Assembly (NCBI RefSeq): GCF_018614975.1
Contig: NZ_JAGGNR010000031.1
Location: forward strand, 1 to 53,627
DNA from: Paenibacillus polymyxa
Lineage (GTDB): Bacteria; Bacillota; Bacilli; Paenibacillales; Paenibacillaceae
DNA: 53,627 nt
Direction of reading: 5' to 3'
The position numbers were made by a program, and so were the translations under genes. The notes beneath the pieces were generated by a model. It was not told the DNA's origin. It saw only the letters and a program-made list of their open reading frames with translations, and made no database searches. Positions 24,660-34,063 of the stretch are shown one piece after another; the stretch's first letter is position 1; every line of letters begins with the position of its first letter.

Positions 24660-25136
24660 ATGAGTGATATGTTGGTAGCGCTCTATCGTTTGCCGGAGCA
24701 AGAGAGTGGACTGAGAACGCTTAAGGAATCCTCCATTGTGATTCGAAGAGCCATTGCCCCAGAAAAACAGCTTGTACTGGATTGGGTGAGGTCACATTTT
24801 AGCCAGGCTTGGGTGGATGAATGTGAGGTCGCTTTTGCGCGTCAGCCGGTGTCCTGTTATATTGCGGTTGAGCATGGGAAAATGATTGGATTTGCCTGTT
24901 ACGAAGCGACATGTCGCAACTTCTTCGGACCGACAGGTGTGAGTCAGGATGCACGGGGCAAAGGTGTAGGCACAGCCCTGTTACTGGCCTGTATGCATGC
25001 GATGAAGGCGGACGGTTACGGGTATGCGATTATCGGATCAGCGGGACCTGTGGATTTCTATGCCCGGACGCTGGGTGCCGTGAAGATTGAAAATTCAACG
25101 CCGGGTATTTACGAAGGCATGCTGCGGGCAGACTAG
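24660..25136 (+). CDS. GNAT family N-acetyltransferase
   Basis: A 158-residue GNAT enzyme: VIRRAIAPEKQLVLDWVRSH at the start and the acetyl-CoA-binding segment GVSQDARGKGVGTALLLACM (R/Q-x-x-G-x-G/A). It transfers an acetyl group from acetyl-CoA to an unknown acceptor in the cytoplasm. ATG 24660 follows GAGGAGG with 10 bases; an upstream in-frame ATG at 24567 lacks a site. It is followed 47 bases later by a Gfo/Idh/MocA oxidoreductase with no terminator between, so the two probably form an operon. Confidence 0.88.
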   Translation: MSDMLVALYRLPEQESGLRTLKESSIVIRRAIAPEKQLVLDWVRSHFSQAWVDECEVAFARQPVSCYIAVEHGKMIGFACYEATCRNFFGPTGVSQDARGKGVGTALLLACMHAMKADGYGYAIIGSAGPVDFYARTLGAVKIENSTPGIYEGMLRAD

Positions 25137-25183
25137 ACGATAATGATGTTGTGGAAGTTGTGGAAAAGGAAGGGAGGACGATG

Positions 25184-26254
25184 ATGAGCACGAAACAAAT
25201 GTTACACATCGGAATGATCGGTACAGGATCAATCTCGGATCTTCATATGAGGTGTTATGCCAAAAATGAGGATGCCGTCATCTATGCGATCTGCGATTTG
25301 AACGAAGAGCGGGCTAAGGCTGCGGCACAGAAGTATGATGCTCAATCCGTATACACCGATTATCGGGAGATGCTGGAGGACCCGCATGTGGATGCTGTCA
25401 GTATCTGTACCTGGAATAATACACATGCGGAATTTGCCATTGCTGCACTGGAGGCAGGCAAGCATGTATTGCTGGAGAAACCGGTGGCAACGAATGTGGA
25501 AGATGCGCTCCGGATTGAAGAAGCGGTGAAGAAGAGCGGACGAACGTTTATTGTTGGATTTGTGCGTCGGTATGATAACAATATGCAGATGATGCGCAGA
25601 TTCATTGACGCCGGGGAGTTTGGTGAACTGTATTATGCCAAAGCTTCCATTCTGCGGCGTAACGGCAATCCAGGCGGTTGGTTTGCTGATAAAAGCCGTT
25701 CCGGCGGAGGCCCCCTGATTGATCTGGGCGTACATATTATCGACCAATGCTGGTACCTCATGGGCAGGCCGAAACCTGTTTCGGTCAGTGGAAATACGTA
25801 TCGAAAGTTGGGCAATCGTGCCCATATCGAACATCTTTCTTTTTATAAAGCAGCCGACTACAGCGCAGCTGTGAATGACGTGGAAGATATGGCGAATGCA
25901 CTCATTCGGTTTGAAAACGGGGCTTCGCTGGCGGTGGATGTAAGCTTTACCTTGCATGCACGTGGAGATGAATCTTCGGTGAAATTATACGGCGAGCGTG
26001 GTGGGTTCGAACTGGAGCCGGAGACACTGATCGTCACGGAGAAAAATAATACCATCCTGAATATTGAACCCCAGACGGACAATACGGGTCTCCATATTCA
26101 TAGTGCATTCCAGAACCAGATTGACCACTTTGTGGATTGCTGCCTGAACGGTACAGAGCCGATCAGCCCAATTGCGGATGGGGTGGCTTCCACGCGCATG
26201 CTGTGCGGAATCTACGAATCCGCTGAGAAAGGGCAGGAGATTCGTCTGGATTGA
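25184..26254 (+). CDS. Gfo/Idh/MocA family NAD(P)-dependent oxidoreductase
   Basis: A 356-residue oxidoreductase with an N-terminal Rossmann fold (IGMIGTGSISDLHMRCY) and the family motif EKPVA (GKHVLLEKPVATN) carrying the catalytic lysine. The segment DLGVHIIDQCWYLMG holds the usual histidine. These enzymes oxidise or reduce sugars, inositols or amino sugars. The start is ATG 25184, 6 bases after AGGGAGG; ATG 25181 has a 3-base spacer. It is second in an operon with an acetyltransferase, and a strong bidirectional hairpin follows. The substrate is not determined. Confidence 0.9.
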   Translation: MSTKQMLHIGMIGTGSISDLHMRCYAKNEDAVIYAICDLNEERAKAAAQKYDAQSVYTDYREMLEDPHVDAVSICTWNNTHAEFAIAALEAGKHVLLEKPVATNVEDALRIEEAVKKSGRTFIVGFVRRYDNNMQMMRRFIDAGEFGELYYAKASILRRNGNPGGWFADKSRSGGGPLIDLGVHIIDQCWYLMGRPKPVSVSGNTYRKLGNRAHIEHLSFYKAADYSAAVNDVEDMANALIRFENGASLAVDVSFTLHARGDESSVKLYGERGGFELEPETLIVTEKNNTILNIEPQTDNTGLHIHSAFQNQIDHFVDCCLNGTEPISPIADGVASTRMLCGIYESAEKGQEIRLD

Positions 26255-26289
26255 GTTCATCTTACATGGCAGTTGTCCTTCATCATATT

Positions 26290-26335
26290 AAAAAGCATGC
26301 GACTTCCGCGTGATCTGCGGCTGCGCATGCTTTTT
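26290..26335. terminator. bidirectional terminator between convergent genes
   Basis: AAAAAGCATGCG (26290-26301) pairs with GCGCATGCTTTTT (26323-26335), A-rich on the left and T-rich on the right, serving the oxidoreductase on plus and the small gene ending at 26344 on minus. Confidence 0.9.
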
Positions 26336-26343
26336 GGCATCAG

Positions 26344-26712
26344 TCATTTGTTCAACGGTGAATTTTCGTACCCAGGGTCATCATAATCCGTATCCTGCAG
26401 CCTTGGAAGCACGTTCATGCTCTCAATTGCCTGCCGGGTATCCGGCGTGCCATGATCATACAGAAAGGTATACAGCAAGGTCATGCCATCCGAAAATTGC
26501 TCTGTTGCCTCATCGTGGTCTGCTGATTTGTAGGGTACCGGGGCTCGTTGCAATGTATAGGCATCGTCATCCTCCAGCACCTTCATCAGATCCTTCAATC
26601 GACCCAATTGCCCGTCATCTACCAACACTTCAAAGGGTGTAGATTCGTTCTTTGTTTGCTCAATAAGATTATGTGATACCGATACATACAGATGTTGTTT
26701 GTCGTCCTGCAT
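26344..26712 (-). CDS. small acidic protein of unknown function
   Basis: A 122-residue protein, MQDDKQHLYVSVSHNLIEQT at the start and acidic overall. I do not recognise a family. A helical segment (FEVLVDDGQLGRLKDLMKVL) precedes an acidic tail. I start at ATG 26712, about 8 bases downstream of GGGGG; a longer frame opens at 26769 without a better site. It lies 124 bases downstream of the UvrD-like helicase gene on the same strand, with no clear terminator between them, so co-transcription is possible. Confidence 0.65.
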   Translation of the reverse strand: MQDDKQHLYVSVSHNLIEQTKNESTPFEVLVDDGQLGRLKDLMKVLEDDDAYTLQRAPVPYKSADHDEATEQFSDGMTLLYTFLYDHGTPDTRQAIESMNVLPRLQDTDYDDPGYENSPLNK

Positions 26713-26835
26713 AATCCAACCCCCATTCTGAAATGGAAAAAAGACGCTTCTACTGTTAATAAACAGCAAAAAGCGCCCTGAAACGAGCTACTATGCTCGT
26801 GTGTTATTTACTCATCCACATGTTCAGTCACATAG

Positions 26836-29418
26836 TTATTTCCCAAATCTCCCCGTTACGGGCACCTGGCGGGTACCGGCCTCCATCGATCCTGAACACA
26901 GGGGACAGGCGGGAGGGCCTGAGGATGCCTTCTTGTTTGTTTTTGAAGGCACAGCTGGCTTCTGTCTTAGCCAAGCTTTACAGGTGGATGAACTGCACTT
27001 CCAGACCGCAACGGTCTCCGTACGCTCAGCATTACCTGAACCTGAAGTGTGCGAATGTGAAGTGGAGGAACTCGCAGCTGTCGGACTCACACCTGTGGTA
27101 CTGAACGCCTTATGGTTGCGAATCTCCCCACTGCCACGCCGTTCACCGAGGCGATCCTCATCACGTTCGTTGTGGACCTCGTAGTCACGACGGTCACTGT
27201 GGCTGATGGCACGACGCTGTGCCGCATCCCGACCTTCTGAACGGGCACCCGAGCCGGAAGAGCGGCCATACTGTCCGTTGCCTTTACCATATGAAGTCTG
27301 ACTGCTCGTCCGGCTCTCCTCACGTGGTTTGCGTTTGTCCGGTACTTCCATGCCGAAGGCTTCAAGCAGGAAGCGGGACACATCGGCTGGCTTTCCGTGA
27401 TGACTTGCCGGCGAGGTGACATACAAGTACTGCTTGGCCCGTGTGATGGCAACGTAGGCGAGCCTGCGTTCTTCCTCCAGCGCCATGTCCAACTCCGCGT
27501 CTGTCTGCTGCATAGCAAGCGCAGCTTTCTGATCCTCGGGGATATCTTGGCGCAACGCAGTACTGTGGGGGACAATACCTTCACTGGCTCCAATCCAGTA
27601 CACACAAGGGAACTCCAGTCCTTTGGCCCGGTGGATCGTCATCAGTTGTACCGCGTCACTGTCCTGTGCGCGGCGCAGAGATTCCATCTCACGGTGTCTT
27701 CGGGAGAGCTCATCCGCGAATTGAATGAACTCTTCTACCGTTTCGAATTTTTTGACGGCAGCTTCAAATTCATCCAGGGTTTCCAGCATCGTTTCCTTAT
27801 AATGGGTGAAGATGCTGGGATCACCACTTTCCATATACTTGTCGTAGAACTGCCTGCGCATCTCCTGAATGGCGATGATGGGTTTTAGTTTGTGCAGCGA
27901 TTTGATCAGCTTGATGCGTTCCTTGACCTGTTCCTGCTGGAACGGTTTCAGCTTGTCCCATTTCACCAGATGGATGAGCGGGTATTTCTTCGCCTGTTGT
28001 TGTTCACAGCGCTGAATCCACTCTAGCCCTGCATCCCGTGATACATAGAGCGGTCCCAGTGCACTGGGAAGAGCATCCATGGCTCGTGGATCAAGGGACA
28101 GACGCAGATGATCCATCAGGGGTCTGATGAGAGACTGGTCGTAGAACACCGGGGAAGCACCATGCTGTACAAAAGGCACATCTTTCAACACAAGCTGCTC
28201 AAATACAGCTCGGCTGCTGCTGGCTGTCCGGTGAAGAATCGCAATATCACGATAGGTGTGTTGTCCTTCTTCAACCTGTTGACACAACTGGTTTACAACC
28301 CACGCCGCTTCTTCCTCTGCATTGGAAGGTGTAGCGAAACGGGGCGCATCGCCGCGGTTTCCGGCGGCACGCAGCCGTTTGTCACGTCTGCGTTTATTGC
28401 GGGCGACCAGTTCACTTCCGAGTCCCAGAATGCGTGCATCACTGCGATAATTGATATCCAGCGTCACAATGCGTGCTCCTGGGTATACTTTATCGAATTC
28501 CAAAATCGATTCCTGGCGTGCACCATTAAAGGTATAGATCGTCTGGTCATCGTCTCCCACAACCATCAGGTTGCGGTGTGCGGAAGCCAGTTTTTGCACA
28601 ATCTCATATTGGAGATGATTGGTATCCTGGAACTCATCCACCATAATGTACTGGAAACGCTTTTGAAGCGGCCCCAGAACAGCAGGATCACGAAGCAGCG
28701 AGGCTGCCCGTAGTAAAATATCATCAAAATCCATTTTGCCCCGATCCTGCTTCCAGGCTTCGTAACCAAGCAGGACACGCTTGGCATCGCGTTCTTCCTG
28801 CGATTTTTCAGGCAAGTCGGTTGTTTCCGATCCTTGCATCTTCCATGCGGACAGCATGGCCAGCAGACTTTCAGGCTGGAAAGCTTCACTCATGCCATTC
28901 TGGCGAAGAAGCATCTTCAGCACCGTATGCTGAGCTCGCGACTCGCCAAAGATCTCTTCCTGCACACCGTAATGACGCAGTAATGTCAGGGCAAAAGAGT
29001 GGAAGGTGCGAGCCTGCACGGCTCTTGCGGCTGCCGGGCGTATGCCTGGCAATGCGGCAATCCGGTCTTTCATCTCGGTGGCGGCTTTGTTGGTGAACGT
29101 CACCAGCAGGATACTGCCTGCATGTACGCCACTGACCTCTATGAGGTAGCCTGCTCTTGCAGCCAGCACAGTTGTTTTGCCACAACCGGCTCCGGCGAGC
29201 GTCAGAATAGGTCCTCTGCCATGACGGACAGCCGAAATTTGTGGTGCGTTTAGCTTGATGCCTGCCTCTTCAAGCGCACGAAAATAGAAGGCATCCTGTT
29301 GATCATTGTCCACGAGTTGCCGACTGGTCTCCAGCGGAGCAGACGGGGACTGGGGCAGGGACGCCGCCGGGGTAACCCCGAGCGGACGGGGGTAGAACGT
29401 TGAGTTCGGACTTAACAT
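26836..29418 (-). CDS. UvrD/PcrA-family ATP-dependent helicase with C-terminal zinc ribbon
   Basis: An 860-residue superfamily 1 helicase. The Walker A motif TLAGAGCGKTT (lysine near residue 81), the VDEFQDTN motif II, VVGDDDQTIYTFNGARQ, and LMTIHRAKGLEFPCVYWIG followed by RRLAYVAITRAKQYLYVTSP are all present. A low-complexity charged stretch (about 675-800) leads to a C-terminal zinc-ribbon-like cysteine set (CSSSTC then CPLCSGS). This resembles Bacillus YjcD rather than PcrA. It unwinds DNA, probably in repair or removal of protein blocks. The start is ATG 29418. Confidence 0.9.
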   Translation of the reverse strand: MLSPNSTFYPRPLGVTPAASLPQSPSAPLETSRQLVDNDQQDAFYFRALEEAGIKLNAPQISAVRHGRGPILTLAGAGCGKTTVLAARAGYLIEVSGVHAGSILLVTFTNKAATEMKDRIAALPGIRPAAARAVQARTFHSFALTLLRHYGVQEEIFGESRAQHTVLKMLLRQNGMSEAFQPESLLAMLSAWKMQGSETTDLPEKSQEERDAKRVLLGYEAWKQDRGKMDFDDILLRAASLLRDPAVLGPLQKRFQYIMVDEFQDTNHLQYEIVQKLASAHRNLMVVGDDDQTIYTFNGARQESILEFDKVYPGARIVTLDINYRSDARILGLGSELVARNKRRRDKRLRAAGNRGDAPRFATPSNAEEEAAWVVNQLCQQVEEGQHTYRDIAILHRTASSSRAVFEQLVLKDVPFVQHGASPVFYDQSLIRPLMDHLRLSLDPRAMDALPSALGPLYVSRDAGLEWIQRCEQQQAKKYPLIHLVKWDKLKPFQQEQVKERIKLIKSLHKLKPIIAIQEMRRQFYDKYMESGDPSIFTHYKETMLETLDEFEAAVKKFETVEEFIQFADELSRRHREMESLRRAQDSDAVQLMTIHRAKGLEFPCVYWIGASEGIVPHSTALRQDIPEDQKAALAMQQTDAELDMALEEERRLAYVAITRAKQYLYVTSPASHHGKPADVSRFLLEAFGMEVPDKRKPREESRTSSQTSYGKGNGQYGRSSGSGARSEGRDAAQRRAISHSDRRDYEVHNERDEDRLGERRGSGEIRNHKAFSTTGVSPTAASSSTSHSHTSGSGNAERTETVAVWKCSSSTCKAWLRQKPAVPSKTNKKASSGPPACPLCSGSMEAGTRQVPVTGRFGK

Positions 29419-29767
29419 GTTTCATCCACCTCTGTATGCATTCAGGGATAGGACTATCCCGGCTAAAAGTAAACCATTTGCCCTTTTCACAATCGCATTG
29501 TAAATTGGTATGATAGAGTTAGTCGCCTAATCAGGCGGTTAAGTATGGTCAAAGCTTCATTATACCCGAACATATGGTCTTGACGAAAGCCCCCGATTTC
29601 ATCCAGTATCGGTATAAAACGGGCAGCTGCACGAGATTACGCAACTTTTTGGCATGATATCGTATAAGTTATATGCCTGAGCATTTTGCATGAAGGATGT
29701 AATATGCTAATTTACTATTAAATAGAAATGATAATATTGGTTTTGACGGGACAGAGGAGGAATGGTC
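29419..29767. other. 349-bp intergenic region between divergent genes
   Basis: It holds the start regions of the minus-strand helicase and the plus-strand zinc-ribbon protein. A small perfect hairpin CGCCT-AATC-AGGCG lies at 29524-29537. TATGAT near 29511 may be a -10 box. I see no gene, tRNA or known riboswitch in it. Confidence 0.5.
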
Positions 29768-30583
29768 ATGAAACTGCTTCAGCGCATCAAAGACGGAGCG
29801 AACAAAGCAACAGAGCGTGCCCAACACGCCGTTGAGATTGGGAAATTGAACAACCAGATTGTGGGCTTGCAACAGGAACAAGAAGTCCATTTTACAGATA
29901 TGGGTCGCATCTTCTATGAGGGTTATCGGGCACAGGATATGACGCGTGCAGAAAAAGAAATGGTGGATCTGTCGCAGCTCTGCGACGAATTGCAGGACGA
30001 GATTGATGGGCTTCGCAACAGGATTGCACAGCTTAAGAACGAACGGTTGTGCGAGTGTGGACACGTCGCTTCTCTGGATGCCAACTTCTGCCCTAAATGC
30101 GGACGCAAGTTAGGTGAACTCAAGACGCCAGCACCTACAGTAGGAGCTGCAGGAGTCGCAGGAGCCACCACAGCCGCGAGACAGGAGGCCGCTGTAGCTC
30201 AGACCCAAACTCCGGAGCCGGACTTCTACGATGCGCCACCTGAGTTGGAACTGGAGGAAGACGAGCCGTATCACACGGTCATTCCGTCCATAGCGGATCT
30301 GGAGACGGAATCCGAATACAACAGTACGGAGTTTACCCAGGAAGAGAAGGAAGCGTTCGATGCGGAGTGGGAACGTCGCAGAGATGAAGAGATGCAACGG
30401 GAACGTGAGCGTCAGCAGGAACTGGACGAACGCATCCGCTACTGGAAAGAAAACAACCCGATCGTGAATACGGTGGACGTACAGACCGAAGTATCACGCG
30501 AAATGGTGAATTGTCAGATTTGTGCAGCTGAGCTGCCTAAAGGTTCGAAGTGGTGCCCGCGCTGTGGTGCTGAACAGATCTGA
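29768..30583 (+). CDS. zinc-ribbon protein with coiled-coil segments
   Basis: A 271-residue cytoplasmic protein. The N-terminal 95 residues are helical and likely coiled coil, then comes a zinc ribbon CECGHVASLDANFCPKCGRKL. After an Ala/Thr/Glu-rich linker there is a highly charged helix (WERRRDEEMQRERERQQELD) and a second C-terminal ribbon, CQICAAELPKGSKWCPRCGA. The start is ATG 29768, 7 bases after GAGGAGG. It lies upstream of a TrmB-like regulator gene in the same direction. Function unknown; the metal sites suggest a structural or nucleic-acid-related role. Confidence 0.85.
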   Translation: MKLLQRIKDGANKATERAQHAVEIGKLNNQIVGLQQEQEVHFTDMGRIFYEGYRAQDMTRAEKEMVDLSQLCDELQDEIDGLRNRIAQLKNERLCECGHVASLDANFCPKCGRKLGELKTPAPTVGAAGVAGATTAARQEAAVAQTQTPEPDFYDAPPELELEEDEPYHTVIPSIADLETESEYNSTEFTQEEKEAFDAEWERRRDEEMQRERERQQELDERIRYWKENNPIVNTVDVQTEVSREMVNCQICAAELPKGSKWCPRCGAEQI

Positions 30584-30656
30584 TCTGATGCAGTAGAAGC
30601 ACTGTCGCATCATTGTGAGGCAGTGCGGGTTGCTGACAGCATGGGGGGACGGGAAT

Positions 30657-31463
30657 ATGGACCAACTGCTGCATCATTTGCGTCATCTCGGGTTTACCGA
30701 GATGGAATCTAAAATTATGGTGGAACTCGCTCGTCAGGGATCGGCCTCAGGATATGAGGTTGCGAAGCGGCTGGGCGTGTCCCGTTCCAATGTATATGCG
30801 ACCCTGCAACGGCTGGAACAGCGTGGATTCTTGCGGTGTAGTCCTGGGGAACCGGCGAAGTATAGTGTGCTGAAGCCAGAGGAGATGACACGTATGATCT
30901 CCGATCAAATGCGTACCTCACTGGATTATGTCCAGAGCAGCATGCCCAAGAGTGAACCGGAGAAGCCTGTCTTCTATAACGTCGAAGGGGACAAAAATGT
31001 GTTTGAGAATCTGAGCCGTGAATTGGCCGAGGCTCAGCATGAGATTGTTGTAGACGTCTGGCGTGAAGAGGCAGAGCTGCTACGTAATGATTTACAGCAA
31101 GCTGAAGCTCGCGGTGTAAGGCTGTTATGGTCGTGTGATGGTGGCGAAGGCATGCTCGATCAGCCTGTTCCTTTGCCGGGACTACCTTTGTACGGCACAG
31201 GTAATGGTCGGAAATTTTCCCTGGTGGTGGACCGCCGCTGGTGCATGCTGGGCATGCGCGGGGAATCATGCGCCACACAGGCAGTGGTGACGGAGCATCC
31301 GGTAATGACCGGACTGCTGCTGAATCATTTTGCTCAAGAGCTGGTGTTGTACGAACTGGAACAGGATATGGGGGAGGAACTGGAGTCTCGCTATGGGCAC
31401 CGGTACGAAGAACTCTCTGCGCGTTATTGGTCTGCTCCTTCAGGAGAGGGTGACCAGAGCTAG
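30657..31463 (+). CDS. TrmB-like transcriptional regulator
   Basis: A 268-residue protein with an N-terminal winged helix (LRHLGFTEMESKIMVELARQ, then GYEVAKRLGVSRSNVYATLQ) of the TrmB/PF01978 type and a C-terminal domain like the sugar-responsive phospholipase-D-like region of TrmB proteins. It probably represses a transport or metabolic gene; no target is evident. ATG 30657 follows a GGGGGG run. An in-frame GTG/TTG further upstream at 30615 lacks such a site. The gene follows the zinc-ribbon gene by 73 bases. A weak hairpin lies at about 31551-31582. Confidence 0.82.
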   Translation: MDQLLHHLRHLGFTEMESKIMVELARQGSASGYEVAKRLGVSRSNVYATLQRLEQRGFLRCSPGEPAKYSVLKPEEMTRMISDQMRTSLDYVQSSMPKSEPEKPVFYNVEGDKNVFENLSRELAEAQHEIVVDVWREEAELLRNDLQQAEARGVRLLWSCDGGEGMLDQPVPLPGLPLYGTGNGRKFSLVVDRRWCMLGMRGESCATQAVVTEHPVMTGLLLNHFAQELVLYELEQDMGEELESRYGHRYEELSARYWSAPSGEGDQS

Positions 31464-31732
31464 ACAGATCGGCAACTAATTCACCTCTGATGGAGTGAAC
31501 ATGTCAGCACAAAGGTATGTATCTTGATGGAACAAATACGTATGTACATAAAGCAGGCGCTGCCCGAAGGCAGACGTCTGTTTGTGCTGGTTTGAGATAT
31601 GACAGTGATGTTCGTCACAGCATCTGTTTCCAGTCAAGTCGATAGTAAAGGTATGAAGTTATGCTATTTTTGAGAAAATGAAGCTATGAACATTCGATTG
31701 AACTGGATCGGGTTGAACAGGATCCTACATGA

Positions 31733-32386
31733 TCACTCTTTGGGCACGTGATATAGAGCTTCGAGCACATCCGTATAATAAGCTGTACCATGGGGTACAA
31801 ATTCCGTTGCCCGAATCACGCGAACGATACGTTCCGGTTCATTAGCTGCATGATCGCTTGGCGACTGAGTCTGAACTCCGGTAGCTTGAATGACGTCGAT
31901 CTCACTACGGAACAGAGCGAGTAGATCATCCAGCGGCACCTCATACAGGCTATCCACCTCGCTGGGCTGCAGAACGTAGGATTCAAGCGGCTGGTTCAGA
32001 CATAATCCATAGACCGCACTGAATTCCCGATCTACGAATGGAACACCACGCACCTCTCCTTGGAGCTGCTGTGTAGCCGTGAATAGATAGGTTAGTGCCT
32101 CGAATGGAGTATTCACACCCAGTTCTTCCTCCAGCTCACGACAGGCGTCTTGCAGTTGTTCACCTGCGGTGAGATGACCTGCTGCTGTAATGTCGTAACA
32201 TCCGGGGAAGGTATCCTTAATATCACGCCGCCGCTGAAAAAGAACCCGTCGCTGTTCGCCTTCGTCACGCACGATCCAGCAGTGAAATGAACGGTGCCAA
32301 TAACCTTTGGCATGAACCTCACTGCGTAGTGCTGTACCGATCCAATGTTGCTTATCGTCATAAATGTCGAAACGTTCTGGGGTCAT
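31733..32386 (-). CDS. Nudix hydrolase of the IDI/YfcD-like group
   Basis: A 217-residue protein with a Nudix box, GHLTAGEQLQDACRELEEEL then GV, which has one residue fewer between the first glutamate and the RE pair than the canonical GX5EX7REUXEEXGU. The opening FDIYDDKQHWIGTALRSEVH followed by HRSFHCWIV resembles isopentenyl diphosphate isomerase and YfcD-like Nudix enzymes. It should hydrolyse a nucleoside diphosphate linked to another moiety, substrate unknown. The ATG at 32386 has no strong ribosome binding site in the sequence I checked. It stands alone between a plus-strand regulator and a plus-strand small gene. Confidence 0.82.
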   Translation of the reverse strand: MTPERFDIYDDKQHWIGTALRSEVHAKGYWHRSFHCWIVRDEGEQRRVLFQRRRDIKDTFPGCYDITAAGHLTAGEQLQDACRELEEELGVNTPFEALTYLFTATQQLQGEVRGVPFVDREFSAVYGLCLNQPLESYVLQPSEVDSLYEVPLDDLLALFRSEIDVIQATGVQTQSPSDHAANEPERIVRVIRATEFVPHGTAYYTDVLEALYHVPKE

Positions 32387-32465
32387 GAAACGTATCTCCT
32401 TATATAGCAGATTTTAAAGTTCAAAATTTCACAAAGTATGTTTTAAACGAAAGGGGAACGATCGT

Positions 32466-32768
32466 ATGGAATGCATTGTACACTTTCAGGTGATTTATCC
32501 GCAACCTCAGGAACGTAAAAGTCTTAGAGGACTTATATTTGTAGGGCAAGGTCAGGAACCGGCTAACAGTCAATTAAGCAGCATGTTTAAGGATATGGGA
32601 TTTAATGTACGTTTGGAAGATGAGGCCCAATTGTTGTTCAAGCCAGTGGATGCTTCGGCAAACTTTGAATATATTCGTGTGACAGAGCTTGATACGGGGG
32701 AAGAAGTTTACAAGGAAGATAAGGATCTGAAGTCGATCCTGGAACATTTGCTGCCACGCCGCTTCTAA
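32466..32768 (+). CDS. small protein of unknown function (100 aa)
   Basis: A 100-residue protein that I do not recognise. The pattern is alpha/beta (MECIVHFQVIYPQPQERKSL, then SLRGLIFVGQGQEPANSQLS) with a charged C-terminal helix (LKSILEHLLPRRF). ATG 32466 follows AAGGGGA with about 8 bases, a good site. It is not linked to its divergent neighbour at 31733-32386. Probably conserved in related genomes, but I cannot confirm that here. Confidence 0.6.
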   Translation: MECIVHFQVIYPQPQERKSLRGLIFVGQGQEPANSQLSSMFKDMGFNVRLEDEAQLLFKPVDASANFEYIRVTELDTGEEVYKEDKDLKSILEHLLPRRF

Positions 32769-32832
32769 TTCATGAGTATGGCCGCGAATGGTATTCATGG
32801 GGGAGCATATGTAATACATGTATGATAGGCAT

Positions 32833-32863
32833 AAAAAAGGCCCCACCTTTACGGTGGAACCTT
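32833..32863 (-). terminator. minus-strand terminator after mscL
   Basis: AAGG-CC-CCACC / GGTGG-AA-CCTT hairpin with an A run on the plus strand (a T run on the minus strand). It lies 162 bases beyond the mscL stop. Confidence 0.7.
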
Positions 32864-33024
32864 CAAACCTTTAAGCTACGCAATAATTTGTTAATGAAGC
32901 CCATATGGCTAGCTTTTCATACATAAATCCTAGCAAGTTGGGAAGTTGTTCTCGACATTTGCTATCAGGATGTATATCCGGAATTTAACTTCGGTGTACG
33001 GTGTACCATTAACGCTAATTGTAA

Positions 33025-33519
33025 TTACGCTGTTGCGCCGCTGCCTTCTGCAGCGAGTTCTGAAGTACAGTGCGAGCAGCGGGTAGCTGCGGCTGGAATT
33101 TCAGATAGGCAATACTTGCAGGCCTTGGTCGTTTTTTCTGGCTCGGGCTTTTTGTGTTCTTTGCTTTTGAGATAGTTGATGCCCTTCACAAGCATGAAGA
33201 TACAGAACGCAACGATAAGAAAATCAATCATGACGTTGATGAACTGCCCATAAGCAATCACGGTAGCCCCGGCTTCGTTGGCTTGAGCAAGTGTGGTGAT
33301 CTCCTGTCCGTTTGCTGTTTTGATATCCCCGTCCAGATTGATGATTTTCTGACTGAAGTCAATTCCACCCATCAGTTTTCCAACCGGGGGCATAATGATA
33401 TCATTCACAAGGGAGGTGACGATTTTACCAAAAGCAGCCCCGATAATGACACCGACCGCCAGATCGATGACGTTGCCGCGTACGGCAAATTCCTTGAATT
33501 CGTTAAGTACGCCTTTCAT
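33025..33519 (-). CDS. mscL: large-conductance mechanosensitive channel MscL
   Basis: A 164-residue channel that opens on membrane tension to release solutes in hypo-osmotic shock. The N terminus is MKGVLNEFKEFAVRGNVIDL, TM1 runs through AVGVIIGAAFGKIVTSLVND, and TM2 is FLIVAFCIFMLVKGINYLKS. The usual protein ends soon after TM2; this one adds a four-cysteine tail (CKYCLSEIPAAATRCSHCTS). I start at ATG 33519, 10 bases after GGAG (AAAGGAGA), not at the longer frame (33546). It is transcribed away from the riboswitch region. Confidence 0.92.
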   Translation of the reverse strand: MKGVLNEFKEFAVRGNVIDLAVGVIIGAAFGKIVTSLVNDIIMPPVGKLMGGIDFSQKIINLDGDIKTANGQEITTLAQANEAGATVIAYGQFINVMIDFLIVAFCIFMLVKGINYLKSKEHKKPEPEKTTKACKYCLSEIPAAATRCSHCTSELAAEGSGATA

Positions 33520-33722
33520 GTTTGCATATCTCCTTTGATCATTCAATTTAAAATATAGGTCGCGTATCCATCCATTCTCCGTTCAGATCCGCGCTTCCGT
33601 TCTCATATTGTACATAAAAAATAGATTCCAATCACCCCCTGTTTGCAAATTAAGACAAGTTTCCGCAACTTCCATGAAAATACTTCTTTATTTCACGGCG
33701 CTGATTCGGTATACTTCTAACA

Positions 33723-33750
33723 TTGTTAGTTATGTTTAACCTTTTATATT
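33723..33750 (+). promoter_or_regulatory. promoter of the xpt-pbuX transcript
   Basis: TTGTTA (33723-33728), 16 bases, TATATT (33745-33750). The transcript would begin near 33757, about 50 bases before the aptamer. Confidence 0.5.
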
Positions 33751-33804
33751 CAGGTTCGCGATCATACATTGTAACGAATCATGGAGCCAAAAATTAAATA
33801 TGCC

Positions 33805-33877
33805 GTTACTCGTATATGTGCAGGAATAGGCCTGCATGTCTCTACCCGATCACCGGAATGATCGGACTACGGGAAAG
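33805..33877 (+). promoter_or_regulatory. purine riboswitch aptamer, guanine class (C74)
   Basis: P1 is formed by CTCGTA (33809-33814) and TACGGG (33868-33873). A P2 stem-loop (TGCAGG/CCTGCA), the conserved TCTACC junction, and a P3 stem CCGATCA/TGATCGG with an ACCGGAA loop follow. The J3/1 segment reads GGACTA before the final P1 strand, placing C at position 74, as in guanine/hypoxanthine aptamers; adenine aptamers have U. It lies 313 bases before xpt, on the same transcript. Ligand binding would favour the terminator at 34064-34127. Confidence 0.88.
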
Positions 33878-34063
33878 ATGTTGCAATGTTTTGTATGGAT
33901 GGCATGAGATCATTCTCAGGCAGTTTGACTGAAGAGCTGGTTCAAGTAGCTTCTATCTGTTTCTGATTACACTGTCTGGAGTTTCTCACAACAGGCTTGA
34001 ACTCCTGTCTTTCTGTCCATCCAGCACACTTGCAGCATCCATACGGCTTGTCCTTATACGTAC

